Numbered from the stretch's first letter, positions 54,054 to 62,092 are shown. The stretch is 64,000 nt of DNA from Pseudoleptotrichia goodfellowii (GCF_007990505.1 NZ_AP019822.1:1116001-1180000); one strand, 5' to 3'. Notes: generated from the sequence alone by a model not told the origin. Translations and numbers: made by a program.

Positions 54054-54097
54054 CCCCTACTCGCAAAATTTTAGGGGCTTAACTGCATGAACTTCTT
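54042..54097 (-). ncRNA. Convergent antisense RNA, putative type I antitoxin
   Basis: A minus-strand promoter at 54132-54104 would start an RNA near 54097. It would end after hairpin CCCCTA/TAGGGG (54077-54054 on this strand) and a U8 tract (54049-54042), giving about 56 nt. It overlaps the 3' part of the toxin-like mRNA. It also contains UUCAUGCAGU, complementary both to 54082-54091 and to the start-codon region of the first peptide (53829-53838). The arrangement mirrors RNA II of the Fst/par system, which pairs with toxin mRNA through direct repeats. Confidence 0.65.
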
Positions 54098-54103
54098 AAA
54101 AAT

Positions 54104-54132
54104 ATTATACACTAATCGGGTTAAGAAGTCAA
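54104..54132 (-). promoter_or_regulatory. Promoter of the antisense RNA
   Basis: On the minus strand: TTGACT (54132-54127), exactly 17 nt, TATAAT (54109-54104). This is one of the best promoters in the window, yet no ORF lies downstream of it on that strand. Confidence 0.8.
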
Positions 54133-54148
54133 GAAGGGAATTTATAAT

Positions 54149-54343
54149 ATGGAAAATAATGAAAAAAGAGGGGGGATAAGAAAGGGAGCGGGGAGAAAAC
54201 CTACAGGCAGAGAAAGAGATAAAACGATAAGTTTTAAAGTGACTGAAGATGAAAGAGAGTATATATACAAGGTACTCGATAAAATCGGAGGTAAAAGGAC
54301 AGAAAGCATACTGAAATTACTTAAAAAATATGAAAAAGAATAA
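54149..54343 (+). CDS. Small basic protein, possible ribbon-helix-helix DNA-binding protein
   Basis: A 64-residue, strongly basic protein. The Gly/Arg-rich start 'RGGIRKGAGRKPTGRERDKT' is followed by 'ISFKVTEDEREYIYKVLDKI', which resembles the strand-helix of a ribbon-helix-helix repressor. Such 'GAGRKP' proteins are common on plasmids and phages. It lies next to the type I-like locus and just beyond the antisense promoter, so it may bind there or may simply be a remnant of a mobile element. Start follows AGAAGGGA. Confidence 0.6.
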   Translation: MENNEKRGGIRKGAGRKPTGRERDKTISFKVTEDEREYIYKVLDKIGGKRTESILKLLKKYEKE

Positions 54344-54379
54344 AAGAAGTAAAAATAAGGGAATTAAAAACAAAAAAAT

Positions 54380-54408
54380 TTGACAAATAGAAAAAACCTT
54401 ATTATAAT
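54380..54408 (+). promoter_or_regulatory. Promoter of the preQ1 riboswitch and yhhQ unit
   Basis: Perfect TTGACA (54380-54385), 17 nt, perfect TATAAT (54403-54408). A hairpin (AAAGTTCT...AGAACTTT, within 54411-54474) begins the leader. Confidence 0.9.
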
Positions 54409-54484
54409 ATGAAAGTTCTAAAAAGAAAAATGAACATAAAAATATTTTGTTCAGAACTTTTAGTCAAATATATGTAAAAAAGAA

Positions 54485-54518
54485 AGATGTTTGGGAAATA
54501 CCATCTATAAAAAAAACC
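54485..54518 (+). promoter_or_regulatory. PreQ1-I riboswitch aptamer
   Basis: AGATG/CATCT forms P1 (54485-54489 with 54502-54506). The loop TTTGGGAAATAC is followed by the tail ATAAAAAAAACC. The layout matches the B. subtilis queC preQ1-I aptamer position by position, including C17 (54501), which pairs with the ligand, and the A-rich tail whose CC can pair with the loop GG to make the pseudoknot. A terminator at 54541 follows, so ligand should switch transcription off. The downstream gene encodes a preQ0/preQ1-type transporter, which fits. Confidence 0.85.
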
Positions 54519-54540
54519 TTTATAAGATAACAGAATTTTA

Positions 54541-54578
54541 AAATGTATCGTTGTCAAAAAGGGCGATACATTTTTTTT
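54541..54578 (+). terminator. Expression-platform terminator of the preQ1 riboswitch
   Basis: AAATGTATCG (54541-54550) pairs with CGATACATTT (54564-54573), followed by T's, 24 nt before yhhQ. Confidence 0.9.
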
Positions 54579-54601
54579 AAAAAATAAAAATGGAGGATAA
54601 A

Positions 54602-55324
54602 ATGTTAGAATTTTTTAGAAATTTCCAATTCGGAACAAATGAACTTTTATGGCTGGGGTACTTAATATTGAATTTTACGGCTGTTATTTTAGCTTACAGA
54701 TTTTGGGGAAAGTCGGGATTGCTTGCTATTGTTCCGCTTTCTATTGTTGTTGCCAATATTCAGGTAGGTAAAATGATGACACTGTTCGGTGTTGATACAA
54801 CTATGGGGAATATTGCATTCGGAGGAATTTATTTGGCATCGGATATACTTTCTGAAAATGAAGGAAAGAAATATGCAAAAAAAGTGGTTTCACTGGGATT
54901 TGCTTCGATGCTTTTTACGACATTTATTATGCAGATTGTTTTAAAAATTCAGGCAGCACCGAGTGATGTTATGCAAGGACCTTTATCTCAAGTATTCGGA
55001 TTTTTGCCGAGAATCGCAATAGCCAGTGTATGCGGATTTGCAGCTTCACAGGCTTTTGATATATGGTCTTATCAGGCTATAAGAAAGATTCGTCCGAGTT
55101 TTCAGGATATATGGATTAGAAATAATGCGAGTACAATGTTGAGTCAAATACTTGATAATATTGTATTTACATTTTTGGCATTTACAGGAATTTATCCGTT
55201 GGATGTTATAATCGTAATTATATTTTCCACATATTTCCTGAAAGTATTGATTGCATTACTGGACACACCTTTTGTGTATATTACGACAATGTGGAAAAAT
55301 AAAGGGAAAATAAATGAAGATTAG
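54602..55324 (+). CDS. yhhQ: Queuosine precursor transporter, YhhQ/VUT family
   Basis: A roughly 240-residue membrane protein with about six helices of the VUT (YhhQ) family, which imports preQ0/preQ1 or queuine for tRNA modification. 'FGGIYLASDILSENEGKKYA' and 'FDIWSYQAIRKI' are family signatures. The ATG at 54590 precedes GGAGGA; that site (54592) serves the ATG at 54602. The preQ1-I riboswitch and terminator upstream give direct regulatory support for the substrate class. The next gene is a small radical SAM protein 17 bp later. Confidence 0.92.
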   Translation: MLEFFRNFQFGTNELLWLGYLILNFTAVILAYRFWGKSGLLAIVPLSIVVANIQVGKMMTLFGVDTTMGNIAFGGIYLASDILSENEGKKYAKKVVSLGFASMLFTTFIMQIVLKIQAAPSDVMQGPLSQVFGFLPRIAIASVCGFAASQAFDIWSYQAIRKIRPSFQDIWIRNNASTMLSQILDNIVFTFLAFTGIYPLDVIIVIIFSTYFLKVLIALLDTPFVYITTMWKNKGKINED

Positions 55325-55341
55325 AGTTTTGAAGGAAAAAA

Positions 55342-56046
55342 ATGATAAGATATAATGTAATAAAAGAAAAAAATCCGAGAGAAATCGTGTTGCTGAAAGG
55401 TCATAGATGTGCTTACGGAAAATGTGCTTTTTGTAATTACATACTTGATAATACCGATGATGAAAATGAGATGGAAAGAGTAAATTTTGAAGCATTAAGT
55501 AATGTAACGGGAGATTTGAGGACATTGGAAGTAATAAATTCAGGATCGGTTTTTGAATTAAGTGAAAATACATTAAAAAGAATTAAAGAAATATGTGATA
55601 CCAAGAATATAAAAATACTGTATTTTGAAGCATATTTCGGATATCTGAAAAGATTGAATGAAATAAGAGAATATTTTAAAAATCAGGAAGTAAGATTTAT
55701 AATAGGAATAGAAACTTTTGATAATCATTATCGGACACAAATATTGAAGAAAAATTTTATATTAAATGAAAATGTTCTTGAGCAGTTAAAAAAGGAATAT
55801 CAGACAGCGTTGCTGCTAATTTGCACTGAAGGACAGACGAAAGAACAGATATTATCGGATATAGAGCAGGCAAGAAAAAATTTCAGAGAAACAGTAGTAA
55901 GTATATTTATAGATAACGGAACGGAAATCAGGAGAGATGAAAAACTTGTAGAATGGTTTTTAAAAGAAGTCTATCCTGAACTGAATAAAGTAAATAATGT
56001 TGAAATACTTGTAGATAACAAAGATTTTGGAGTATATGTCCAGTAA
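55342..56046 (+). CDS. Small radical SAM protein, candidate queuine-salvage enzyme
   Basis: A 234-residue protein with 'GHRCAYGKCAFCNYILDN', a C23-x4-C28-x2-C31 cluster motif instead of the usual CX3CX2C. 'YFEAYFGYLKRLNEI' and 'FIIGIETFDNHYRTQILKKN' fit a radical SAM barrel. It lies directly after a preQ1-riboswitch-controlled YhhQ transporter. A radical SAM subgroup (QueL) that makes preQ1 from queuine is known from gut anaerobes such as Clostridioides difficile, so this is a candidate member. The assignment rests on context and general fold, not on a motif I can verify. Start follows GAAGGA. Confidence 0.65.
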   Translation: MIRYNVIKEKNPREIVLLKGHRCAYGKCAFCNYILDNTDDENEMERVNFEALSNVTGDLRTLEVINSGSVFELSENTLKRIKEICDTKNIKILYFEAYFGYLKRLNEIREYFKNQEVRFIIGIETFDNHYRTQILKKNFILNENVLEQLKKEYQTALLLICTEGQTKEQILSDIEQARKNFRETVVSIFIDNGTEIRRDEKLVEWFLKEVYPELNKVNNVEILVDNKDFGVYVQ

Positions 56047-56160
56047 GCTGAAAGCAAATCAAATGGAAAATAAAGTTTTGAAAAAACGAAAAATTGAGGT
56101 ATACTATACATAATAATATAAATTATTAATATAATATAGATTTGAAGGAGATGATTCGTA

Positions 56161-57645
56161 ATGGATGTAAGGTTACAGGAAAAATATGACTTGTATATCG
56201 ACGGAAAGTGGGTGCCTGCTTCTGACGGTGCAACGTTGAAAGTTATTAATCCTGCTACGGGAAAGGAGATTGCAAATATCTCGGAAGCGACTTCGGAAGA
56301 TGTGGATAAGGCTGTAAAAGCTGCACAGAAAGCATTTGACAGCTGGAAAAACAGTTCTCTGATAGAAAGACAAAATTTATTGTTGAAAATAGCTGATATT
56401 ATTGATGAAAACAAAGAACTTTTGGCTACAGTGGAAACTATGGATAACGGTAAACCTATCCGTGAAACTATGGCTGCAGATATTCCATTAGGAGCAGATC
56501 ATTTCAGATACTTTGCGGGAGCTATTCGTGCCGAAGAAGGTACAGCAAATATGCTGGACGGAAATACAATGAATATCATTCTAAGAGAGCCTATAGGTGT
56601 TGTAGGACAAATAATCCCTTGGAATTTCCCTTTTCTTATGGCTGCATGGAAATTGGCACCGGCTTTGGCTGCAGGATGTACTGTAGTTCTTAAACCGTCA
56701 AGCCATACATCTCTTTCAGTGCTTGAATTAATGAGATTAATAGGAGATGTTGTTCCTAAAGGAGTAATTAACGTTGTAACAGGAAGCGGATCCAAATCAG
56801 GAGACTTTATGTTGAAGCATAAAGGATTTAAAAAGTTGGCATTTACAGGCTCAACAGCAGTAGGTCAGGAAGTTTATTCTGCTGCATGTTCTCATATGAT
56901 ACCGGCAACATTGGAACTTGGAGGAAAATCAGCAAATATCTTCTTTGAGGATTGCGATTGGGATATAGCAATGGAAGGCGCACAATTAGGTATTTTATTC
57001 AATCAGGGACAGGTATGCTCTGCAGGATCGCGTATATTTGTTCAGGATACGATTTATGATAAATTTGTAGATTCATTGGCAAAAATATTCGATAAAGTAA
57101 AAGTAGGAAATCCTTTGGATCCGAATACTCAAATGGGGTCTTTGATTTACGAAAGTCATTTGAAAGATGTTCTTAATTATATTGAAATAGGTAAGAAAGA
57201 AGGAGCAAGACTTGTAACAGGAGGGGTTCGTATAGAAGATGAAGAGCATAAAGACGGATTCTATCTAAGACCTACAATCTTTGCCGATGTTAAAAATGAT
57301 ATGCGTATAGCACAGGAAGAAATTTTCGGACCTGTTGTAGTAATTGAGAAATTCCATAGTGAAGAAGAAGTTATAAAAATGGCTAATGACAGTATATACG
57401 GTCTTGGAGGAGGACTTTTCACTCGTGATCTGAATCGTGCAATAAGAGTGGCAAGAGCAATAGAAACAGGACGTATGTGGGTAAATACATATAACGCATT
57501 CCCTGCGGGAGCTCCTTTCGGAGGATACAAACAGTCGGGAATAGGCCGTGAAACTCATAAAATAATACTTGAACATTACACACAAATGAAGAACATTATA
57601 ATAAACTTAAATGAAAAAACTATAGGAATGTATGAGACAAAATAA
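56161..57645 (+). CDS. NAD(P)-dependent aldehyde dehydrogenase
   Basis: A 494-residue class 1/2-type aldehyde dehydrogenase that oxidises an aldehyde to its acid. 'IIPWNFPFLMAAWKLAPALA' and 'LKPSSHTSLSVL' bind cofactor, the general base is E252 in 'ATLELGGKSAN', and the nucleophile is C286 in 'NQGQVCSAGSRIF'. The C-terminal 'PFGGYKQSGIGRE' is intact. The substrate (acetaldehyde or a longer aldehyde) cannot be assigned. Codon choice (CGT, GGA) is slightly different from neighbours, consistent with high expression. Start follows AAGGAG. A terminator follows. Confidence 0.93.
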   Translation: MDVRLQEKYDLYIDGKWVPASDGATLKVINPATGKEIANISEATSEDVDKAVKAAQKAFDSWKNSSLIERQNLLLKIADIIDENKELLATVETMDNGKPIRETMAADIPLGADHFRYFAGAIRAEEGTANMLDGNTMNIILREPIGVVGQIIPWNFPFLMAAWKLAPALAAGCTVVLKPSSHTSLSVLELMRLIGDVVPKGVINVVTGSGSKSGDFMLKHKGFKKLAFTGSTAVGQEVYSAACSHMIPATLELGGKSANIFFEDCDWDIAMEGAQLGILFNQGQVCSAGSRIFVQDTIYDKFVDSLAKIFDKVKVGNPLDPNTQMGSLIYESHLKDVLNYIEIGKKEGARLVTGGVRIEDEEHKDGFYLRPTIFADVKNDMRIAQEEIFGPVVVIEKFHSEEEVIKMANDSIYGLGGGLFTRDLNRAIRVARAIETGRMWVNTYNAFPAGAPFGGYKQSGIGRETHKIILEHYTQMKNIIINLNEKTIGMYETK

Positions 57646-57655
57646 AAATTTTTAA

Positions 57656-57682
57656 GGGATGAATTGGGTACAGGTTCATCCC
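57656..57682 (+). terminator. Terminator-like hairpin after the aldehyde dehydrogenase
   Basis: GGGATGAA (57656-57663) and TTCATCCC (57675-57682) pair perfectly; the tail is TGTTTCTGTT, a weak T-run. Confidence 0.65.
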
Positions 57683-57755
57683 TGTTTCTGTTCGGTTGTA
57701 AAAGATTCAAAAGAAAGAGTATAAGGAAAAACAGTCAGTTATCAGGAGGACGGAT

Positions 57756-58496
57756 ATGATAGACAAAAAAATAAAAGAAAAATTCAAAGCAAATATTGAT
57801 TTTCAAAAATTAGAAGAGAAAAAAGGAATTATAATATATTTGAATGACAAGTATATTTCAGGGGATAACAGAAAATATATGAAAATGTATAACAAACTTT
57901 CTGCATGGTATGATTTCGGAGAAAAGTGGATAGGTAAATTTGTATACGGTAATTCTGTTGAAAAAATGAGAAGAGATCTTATGAATCATTTGGAATGGAA
58001 AGAGGGAGCTTCAATTTTGTATGTTTCGATAGGTACAGGTAAAGACTTGAATTATATACCGAAAAATATAAATTTGAAATTGCTTGATATTACCGGAGCG
58101 GATATTTCTTTAGGTATGCTGAATAAATGTAATTCTGTCTGGAAAAATAAAACAAATATTTCTTTAGTAAATTGCTGTGCTGAAGATTTGCCGTTCAAAG
58201 ATGATACTTTTGATATTGTTTTTCATGTAGGAGGAATAAATTTTTTCAGTGATAAAGAACAGGCTGTCAGAGAAATGCTTCGTGTTGCAAAACCGGGATC
58301 CAAACTTATGATAGCAGATGAAACAGCCGATTTTATTGAAAAACAGTATAAGAAAAGTATTTTTACAAAGAAATATTATAAAAATGAAACAGTTGATTTA
58401 AGTGAAATTGAAAAATGTATTCCTGAAAGTGTAAAAGACAGAAGTACGGAATTAGTTTGGGACAAAAAATTTTACTGTATAACTTTCAGAAAATAA
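57756..58496 (+). CDS. Class I SAM-dependent methyltransferase
   Basis: A 246-residue protein of the Methyltransf_11/UbiE-like type. Motif I is 'ILYVSIGTGKDLNYIPK', followed by 'DITGADISLGMLNKC', 'AEDLPFKDDTFDIVFHVGGI' and 'AVREMLRVAKPGSKLMIADE'. The N-terminal 70 residues have 'MYNKLSAWYDFGEKWIGKF', typical of small-molecule or quinone/lipid methyltransferases. The substrate is unknown. The ATG at 57756 follows AGGAGG. It has no obvious functional partner here. Confidence 0.85.
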   Translation: MIDKKIKEKFKANIDFQKLEEKKGIIIYLNDKYISGDNRKYMKMYNKLSAWYDFGEKWIGKFVYGNSVEKMRRDLMNHLEWKEGASILYVSIGTGKDLNYIPKNINLKLLDITGADISLGMLNKCNSVWKNKTNISLVNCCAEDLPFKDDTFDIVFHVGGINFFSDKEQAVREMLRVAKPGSKLMIADETADFIEKQYKKSIFTKKYYKNETVDLSEIEKCIPESVKDRSTELVWDKKFYCITFRK

Positions 58497-58502
58497 AAAA
58501 AT

Positions 58503-58545
58503 AATCTACCCTAATTTTTAAATAGAAATCAAGGTAGATTTTTTT
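58503..58545. terminator. Bidirectional terminator between convergent genes
   Basis: AATCTACC (58503-58510) and GGTAGATT (58533-58540) pair exactly with a T-run on the + side. It serves the methyltransferase (+), and possibly the oxidoreductase (-). Confidence 0.75.
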
Positions 58546-58553
58546 AAGAAATA

Positions 58554-59081
58554 CTATATCGAATTTATAAAATCAATATACTCTCTAACACTATCTCCTA
58601 TTCTTTCTTTTGTTGCTTCAAATTCGGCACTGTAAAAGGCATAAAATCCTTTATAGTTTGCTGAGCAGTAATCAAAAGTTATTTCAAAAGGTATAAGAAT
58701 TTCTTTTAAAGAATATTTATATTTACCGTTTTTTGAATAATTTTTTTCGTCTATTCCTGCTGTTACTGTCAAAGCAATATTTCGGGCAGAAAGCTTATCT
58801 CCTCCTTTTCCGTATGCCCAACCGTCAGTAAATACTTCATCAAGCCACTTTTTCAATAGTGAAGGACAGTTAAACCAGTAAATAGGAAATTGCAAAATCA
58901 GTCCTTTATGTTTTTCAATTAATTCCTGTTCATTTTTAATATCTATTATTTCATTCGGATATGCTTCGTATAATTTATGAACAGTAAATTTATCGAGATA
59001 TTTTTCTGCCTCTTCAATCCAACGTTTATTTACTTTGGATTTTTCAAGATCGGGATGTGCAAGAATTATAAGTGTTTTCAT
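58554..59081 (-). CDS. Flavodoxin-fold NAD(P)H oxidoreductase (KefF/YwrO-like)
   Basis: A 175-residue FMN-dependent quinone-reductase-type protein. 'MKTLIILAHPDLEKSKVNK' is the N-terminal flavodoxin-like start, and 'LILQFPIYWFNCPSLLKKWL' with 'DEVFTDGWAYG' is the family signature. Such enzymes reduce quinones or electrophiles by two electrons. It diverges from an HxlR-type regulator across a shared promoter region (59082-59188), the standard arrangement for a redox- or electrophile-sensing pair. Minus-strand start follows GGAGG. Confidence 0.88.
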   Translation of the reverse strand: MKTLIILAHPDLEKSKVNKRWIEEAEKYLDKFTVHKLYEAYPNEIIDIKNEQELIEKHKGLILQFPIYWFNCPSLLKKWLDEVFTDGWAYGKGGDKLSARNIALTVTAGIDEKNYSKNGKYKYSLKEILIPFEITFDYCSANYKGFYAFYSAEFEATKERIGDSVREYIDFINSI

Positions 59082-59102
59082 AAAACCTCCTGTTTTTAGT
59101 TA

Positions 59103-59151
59103 TTGACTTTGGAAATATTATAGCGTATATTATAATTAAATGTAAGTACGC
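59103..59151. promoter_or_regulatory. Overlapping divergent promoters with inverted repeat
   Basis: On +: TTGACT (59103-59108), 17 nt, TATATT (59126-59131). On -: TTACAT and TATAAT with 17-nt spacing overlap it. GCGTA (59123-59127) and TACGC (59147-59151) form an inverted repeat across both -10 regions, a plausible HxlR operator. Confidence 0.5.
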
Positions 59152-59188
59152 ACAAAATAGTAAGATACTAACTGAAAGGAGAGTGTAA

Positions 59189-59533
59189 ATGAAAAATGGT
59201 AGTTGTGTAAAACCTGATATAAAACTTTCGACTACAGGATTCGGTTATATTTTGTCTTTAATCGGAGGTAAGTATAAAATGACAGTTATATATAAATTAT
59301 ATGAAAATGCCCCTTTTATGCGATATAACGAATTGAAAAAAAGCATAAGAATAATTTCTTTTAAAACTTTGACAAGCACATTAAAAGAACTTGAAAATGA
59401 CGATCTTATAATAAGAAAAGAGTATCCTCAAATTCCACCGAGAGTAGAATATAGCTTATCGGAAAAAGGAAAAACTTTAATTCCAATTTTAAATATGATG
59501 TGTGATTGGGGAGAAAGAAATATGAAAATATAA
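59189..59533 (+). CDS. HxlR-family transcriptional regulator
   Basis: A 114-residue winged-helix repressor of the HxlR/YodB family. 'GGKYKMTVIYKLYENAPFMR' and 'FKTLTSTLKELENDDLIIRK' form the DNA-binding region and wing. A Cys at position 6 ('NGSCVKPD') lies where YodB has its redox-sensing Cys. It diverges from an NAD(P)H oxidoreductase and probably represses it and itself until oxidants or quinones modify the Cys. Start follows AAGGAGAG. Confidence 0.9.
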   Translation: MKNGSCVKPDIKLSTTGFGYILSLIGGKYKMTVIYKLYENAPFMRYNELKKSIRIISFKTLTSTLKELENDDLIIRKEYPQIPPRVEYSLSEKGKTLIPILNMMCDWGERNMKI

Positions 59534-59610
59534 TTTTTATTTGCATTTGGAAAAACATGAGGTATAATATTGATTAGAAAAGAAACTATATGAATTTAAG
59601 GAGAAGCAAC

Positions 59611-60027
59611 ATGAAAAAAATCATTTTATTACTATTTGTTTTGTTAAATATATCAGCTTTAAGTGCTTTAAAAGACCCTTTTAAAGATGAGAAGTTTGAG
59701 TATGTATTTAAAAACGTTCCCGAAGTATTCGGAGGAGATTTCAGATGTAAATTTATAATAAAACAAGTTTTATTGAGATCTTTTCACATTGATAATCAAA
59801 ATAAGGAAATGATTGATACTTTTAATGATTCTTTGAAAACATACGGAAGAATAATACAGCTTGAGGGAGAATTTGAAAAAGAAAGCGATCCTGTAGTTGT
59901 AACCGATAAATATTATGCGAAAAATTGCTTTATACCTGAGCAGAAGTGGACAGATTATATCAATTCTCCCGCATTAAACGATTATTTTAAAATGATACAG
60001 GATTATAAAAACAGGAAAAAATCGTGA
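59611..60027 (+). CDS. Small secreted protein of unknown function
   Basis: I do not recognise the family. From the ATG at 59611 the protein has about 138 residues: 'MKKIILLLFVLLNISALSAL' is a clear signal peptide. The mature part has two Cys ('FRCKF', 'AKNCFIPEQKW') that may pair, and is rich in Asp, Lys and Phe. An ATG at 59590 is in frame, but AAGGAGAAG (59599-59607) supports 59611. It is followed by a strong terminator, so it is monocistronic. It may be periplasmic. Confidence 0.65.
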   Translation: MKKIILLLFVLLNISALSALKDPFKDEKFEYVFKNVPEVFGGDFRCKFIIKQVLLRSFHIDNQNKEMIDTFNDSLKTYGRIIQLEGEFEKESDPVVVTDKYYAKNCFIPEQKWTDYINSPALNDYFKMIQDYKNRKKS

Positions 60028-60046
60028 ATAATTTTAATAATTAAAA

Positions 60047-60083
60047 GAAAAGTCGATTTTTTTTCATTTCGACTTTTTTTTTT
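60047..60083 (+). terminator. Strong terminator
   Basis: AAAAGTCGA (60048-60056) and TCGACTTTT (60069-60077), loop T-rich, then T8 or longer. Confidence 0.9.
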
Positions 60084-60146
60084 GATGTAATTATGATACT
60101 ATTAGATGAAAATTTTAAAATTAATAGTTATAAAGGAGAGAAAATA

Positions 60147-61790
60147 GTGAATAACATAGCAGTAAATACTATAAATTATCAACAGATGGCTTTTGCATTT
60201 TTAGGCGGACTGGGATTATTTTTATTCAGTATAAAGTACATGGGTGAAGGATTGCAGATAATGGCAGGAGACAGATTGAGATATATTCTCGATAAATATA
60301 CAACTTCTCCTTTTCTGGGTGTCCTTGTAGGAATACTTGTAACGGCGTTAATTCAGTCAAGCTCGGGAACTTCGGTTATAACGATAGGGCTTGTAGGAGC
60401 GGGACTGCTTTCATTAAGACAGGCCATAGGAATCATAATGGGAGCAAATATCGGAACTACTATAACGATTTTTATAATCGGATTTAATATTACCGATTAT
60501 GCACTTCCTATTTTGTTTTTGGGAGCGGCATGTTTATTTTTTACAAAGTTGAGAGCAATAAATAACATAGGAAGAATACTGTTCGGATTTGGAGGTATAT
60601 TTTTTGCACTGACTTTAATGTCGGGAGCAATGCAGCCTTTAAAATATCTTCCGGAATTCAGACAGTTGATGATAAATTTGAGCCACAATTCAGTATTGGG
60701 AGTATTTATCGGTACTTTAGTAACGGTTCTCGTACAGGCTTCAAGTGCCACAATCAGTGTTTTACAGAATATATATCAGGAAAATCTTGTAACTTTAAGA
60801 GGAGCGTTGCCTATACTGTTCGGAGATAATATCGGAACAACAATAACGGCTATTATTGCTGTAATCGGTGCAAATACGGCTGCTAAAAGACTGGCTGCTT
60901 CCCACGTTATATTTAACGTAATCGGAACTATAATTTTCATGATATTTTTAACACCTTTTACGTTTTTTATAGAAAAAATGCAGTATATGCTCCATTTGAA
61001 TCCGAAAATGACAATAGCTTTTGCACACGGAGCATTTAATACAGCAACTACAATTTTGCTCTTTCCGTTTATAAGGGTACTTGAATTTTTAGTAGTTAAA
61101 CTTATAAAAAGCAATAAACGTGAAAAAGAATATAAGACAAAATTGGATATGGCATTATTGACAGCACCTGTAATAGCTTTAGGGCAGGTTAAAGCTGAAA
61201 TAACGGATATGACTTCGCTGGTATTGGAAAATCTTAAAGCTTCAGTTGATTTCTTCCATAACCATAATGAAAAATTGGCAGAAGAAATCGAGACAACAGA
61301 AGAAGGAATAAATAATCTCGATCAGGAAATATCCAACTATCTGACACTTCTGTCAGGAGGAAATTTTAGTGTTAAAGAAGGAGAAGAGATAGGAATTTAC
61401 CTTGATATGTGCCGTGATGTGGAAAGAATAGGAGACCATGCTTTCGGAATAGTAAAAGATGTTAATTATGAAATTAAGAAAAAAATGAAATTTTCTCATT
61501 TTGCTCATGAGGAAGTAGATCAGTTACTTGAAACTTCAACTCTAATTATAGAAAATGCTATAGAAGCATTAAAAAATTCCGATAAGGAAAAATCTATAGA
61601 AGTACTGGATTTACACAATAAATTATATGCTCAGGAGAAAAAAATAAGAAAAAATCATATAGAAAGAATGAGAAATCAGGAATGTGAACTTCGGGCAGGA
61701 TTATATTATATTGATTTGATTTCTCACTTTACAAGGGTGGGAGATCATGCAAGAAATATGGTTGAAAAAGTCATTGAAAACAGAGTTTAG
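60147..61790 (+). CDS. Na/Pi cotransporter family protein with PhoU-like domain
   Basis: A roughly 547-residue NptA-type sodium/phosphate symporter. Two inverted membrane repeats carry the QSSS-type motifs: 'ALIQSSSGTSVITIGL' with 'GANIGTTITIFIIGF', and 'VQASSATISVLQ' with 'FGDNIGTTITAI'. The C-terminal 200 residues form PhoU-like helices ('RDVERIGDHAFGIVKD', 'THFTRVGDHARNMVEK'-type ends), which may sense phosphate. An in-frame ATG at 60093 lies in the promoter-like zone; AAGGAGAG at 60133 points to the GTG at 60147. It stands alone. Confidence 0.9.
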   Translation: MNNIAVNTINYQQMAFAFLGGLGLFLFSIKYMGEGLQIMAGDRLRYILDKYTTSPFLGVLVGILVTALIQSSSGTSVITIGLVGAGLLSLRQAIGIIMGANIGTTITIFIIGFNITDYALPILFLGAACLFFTKLRAINNIGRILFGFGGIFFALTLMSGAMQPLKYLPEFRQLMINLSHNSVLGVFIGTLVTVLVQASSATISVLQNIYQENLVTLRGALPILFGDNIGTTITAIIAVIGANTAAKRLAASHVIFNVIGTIIFMIFLTPFTFFIEKMQYMLHLNPKMTIAFAHGAFNTATTILLFPFIRVLEFLVVKLIKSNKREKEYKTKLDMALLTAPVIALGQVKAEITDMTSLVLENLKASVDFFHNHNEKLAEEIETTEEGINNLDQEISNYLTLLSGGNFSVKEGEEIGIYLDMCRDVERIGDHAFGIVKDVNYEIKKKMKFSHFAHEEVDQLLETSTLIIENAIEALKNSDKEKSIEVLDLHNKLYAQEKKIRKNHIERMRNQECELRAGLYYIDLISHFTRVGDHARNMVEKVIENRV

Positions 61791-61895
61791 ATTTTGTCGG
61801 TGAGAGGAAAAAGAAAGAATTTTTATAATATTTGAGGGTATATGGATATAAAAACAGAAGATAATTAAGAGAGAATGAGAAATTAAAAAAATTCC

Positions 61896-61924
61896 TTGAA
61901 AAAATCAAAAAAGTCTGATATACT
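61896..61924 (+). promoter_or_regulatory. Promoter of the pur leader
   Basis: TTGAAA (61896-61901), 17 nt, TGA-extended TATACT (61919-61924). The start near 61931 is 23 nt before the riboswitch. Confidence 0.75.
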
Positions 61925-61953
61925 CTTTCTGTAAATAAAAAATTAAATAAGTT

Positions 61954-62018
61954 ACTTATATATTCTTTGAATAAGGCAAAGAGTTTCTACGAGCGACCGG
62001 AAATTGCTTACTATAAGT
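61954..62018 (+). promoter_or_regulatory. Purine riboswitch aptamer, guanine type
   Basis: P1 is ACTTATA (61954-61960)/TATAAGT (62012-62018). P2 is CTTTG/CAAAG, J2/3 contains AGTTTCTAC, and P3 is AGC/GCT enclosing ACCGGAAATT. The order and loops match the xpt guanine aptamer. The discriminating position in J3/1 (TAC-TAT) is C, as in guanine rather than adenine riboswitches. A perfect 10-bp terminator follows at 62031, so purine excess would stop transcription before the leader ORF and purL. Confidence 0.88.
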
Positions 62019-62030
62019 GAGAGCATAGAT

Positions 62031-62082
62031 ATCTGTTTTATTGCTTCATTTTTGGTGTGCAGTTTTAAAACAGATTTTTTAT
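62031..62082 (+). terminator. Riboswitch terminator
   Basis: ATCTGTTTTA (62031-62040) and TAAAACAGAT (62066-62075) pair over 10 bp, followed by T6. Confidence 0.88.
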
Positions 62083-62092
62083 TGGAGGAATA

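Noticed and set aside
60093-60146. N-terminal extension of the Na/Pi transporter
   Set aside because: No ribosome site at 60093, whereas AAGGAGAG supports the GTG at 60147.
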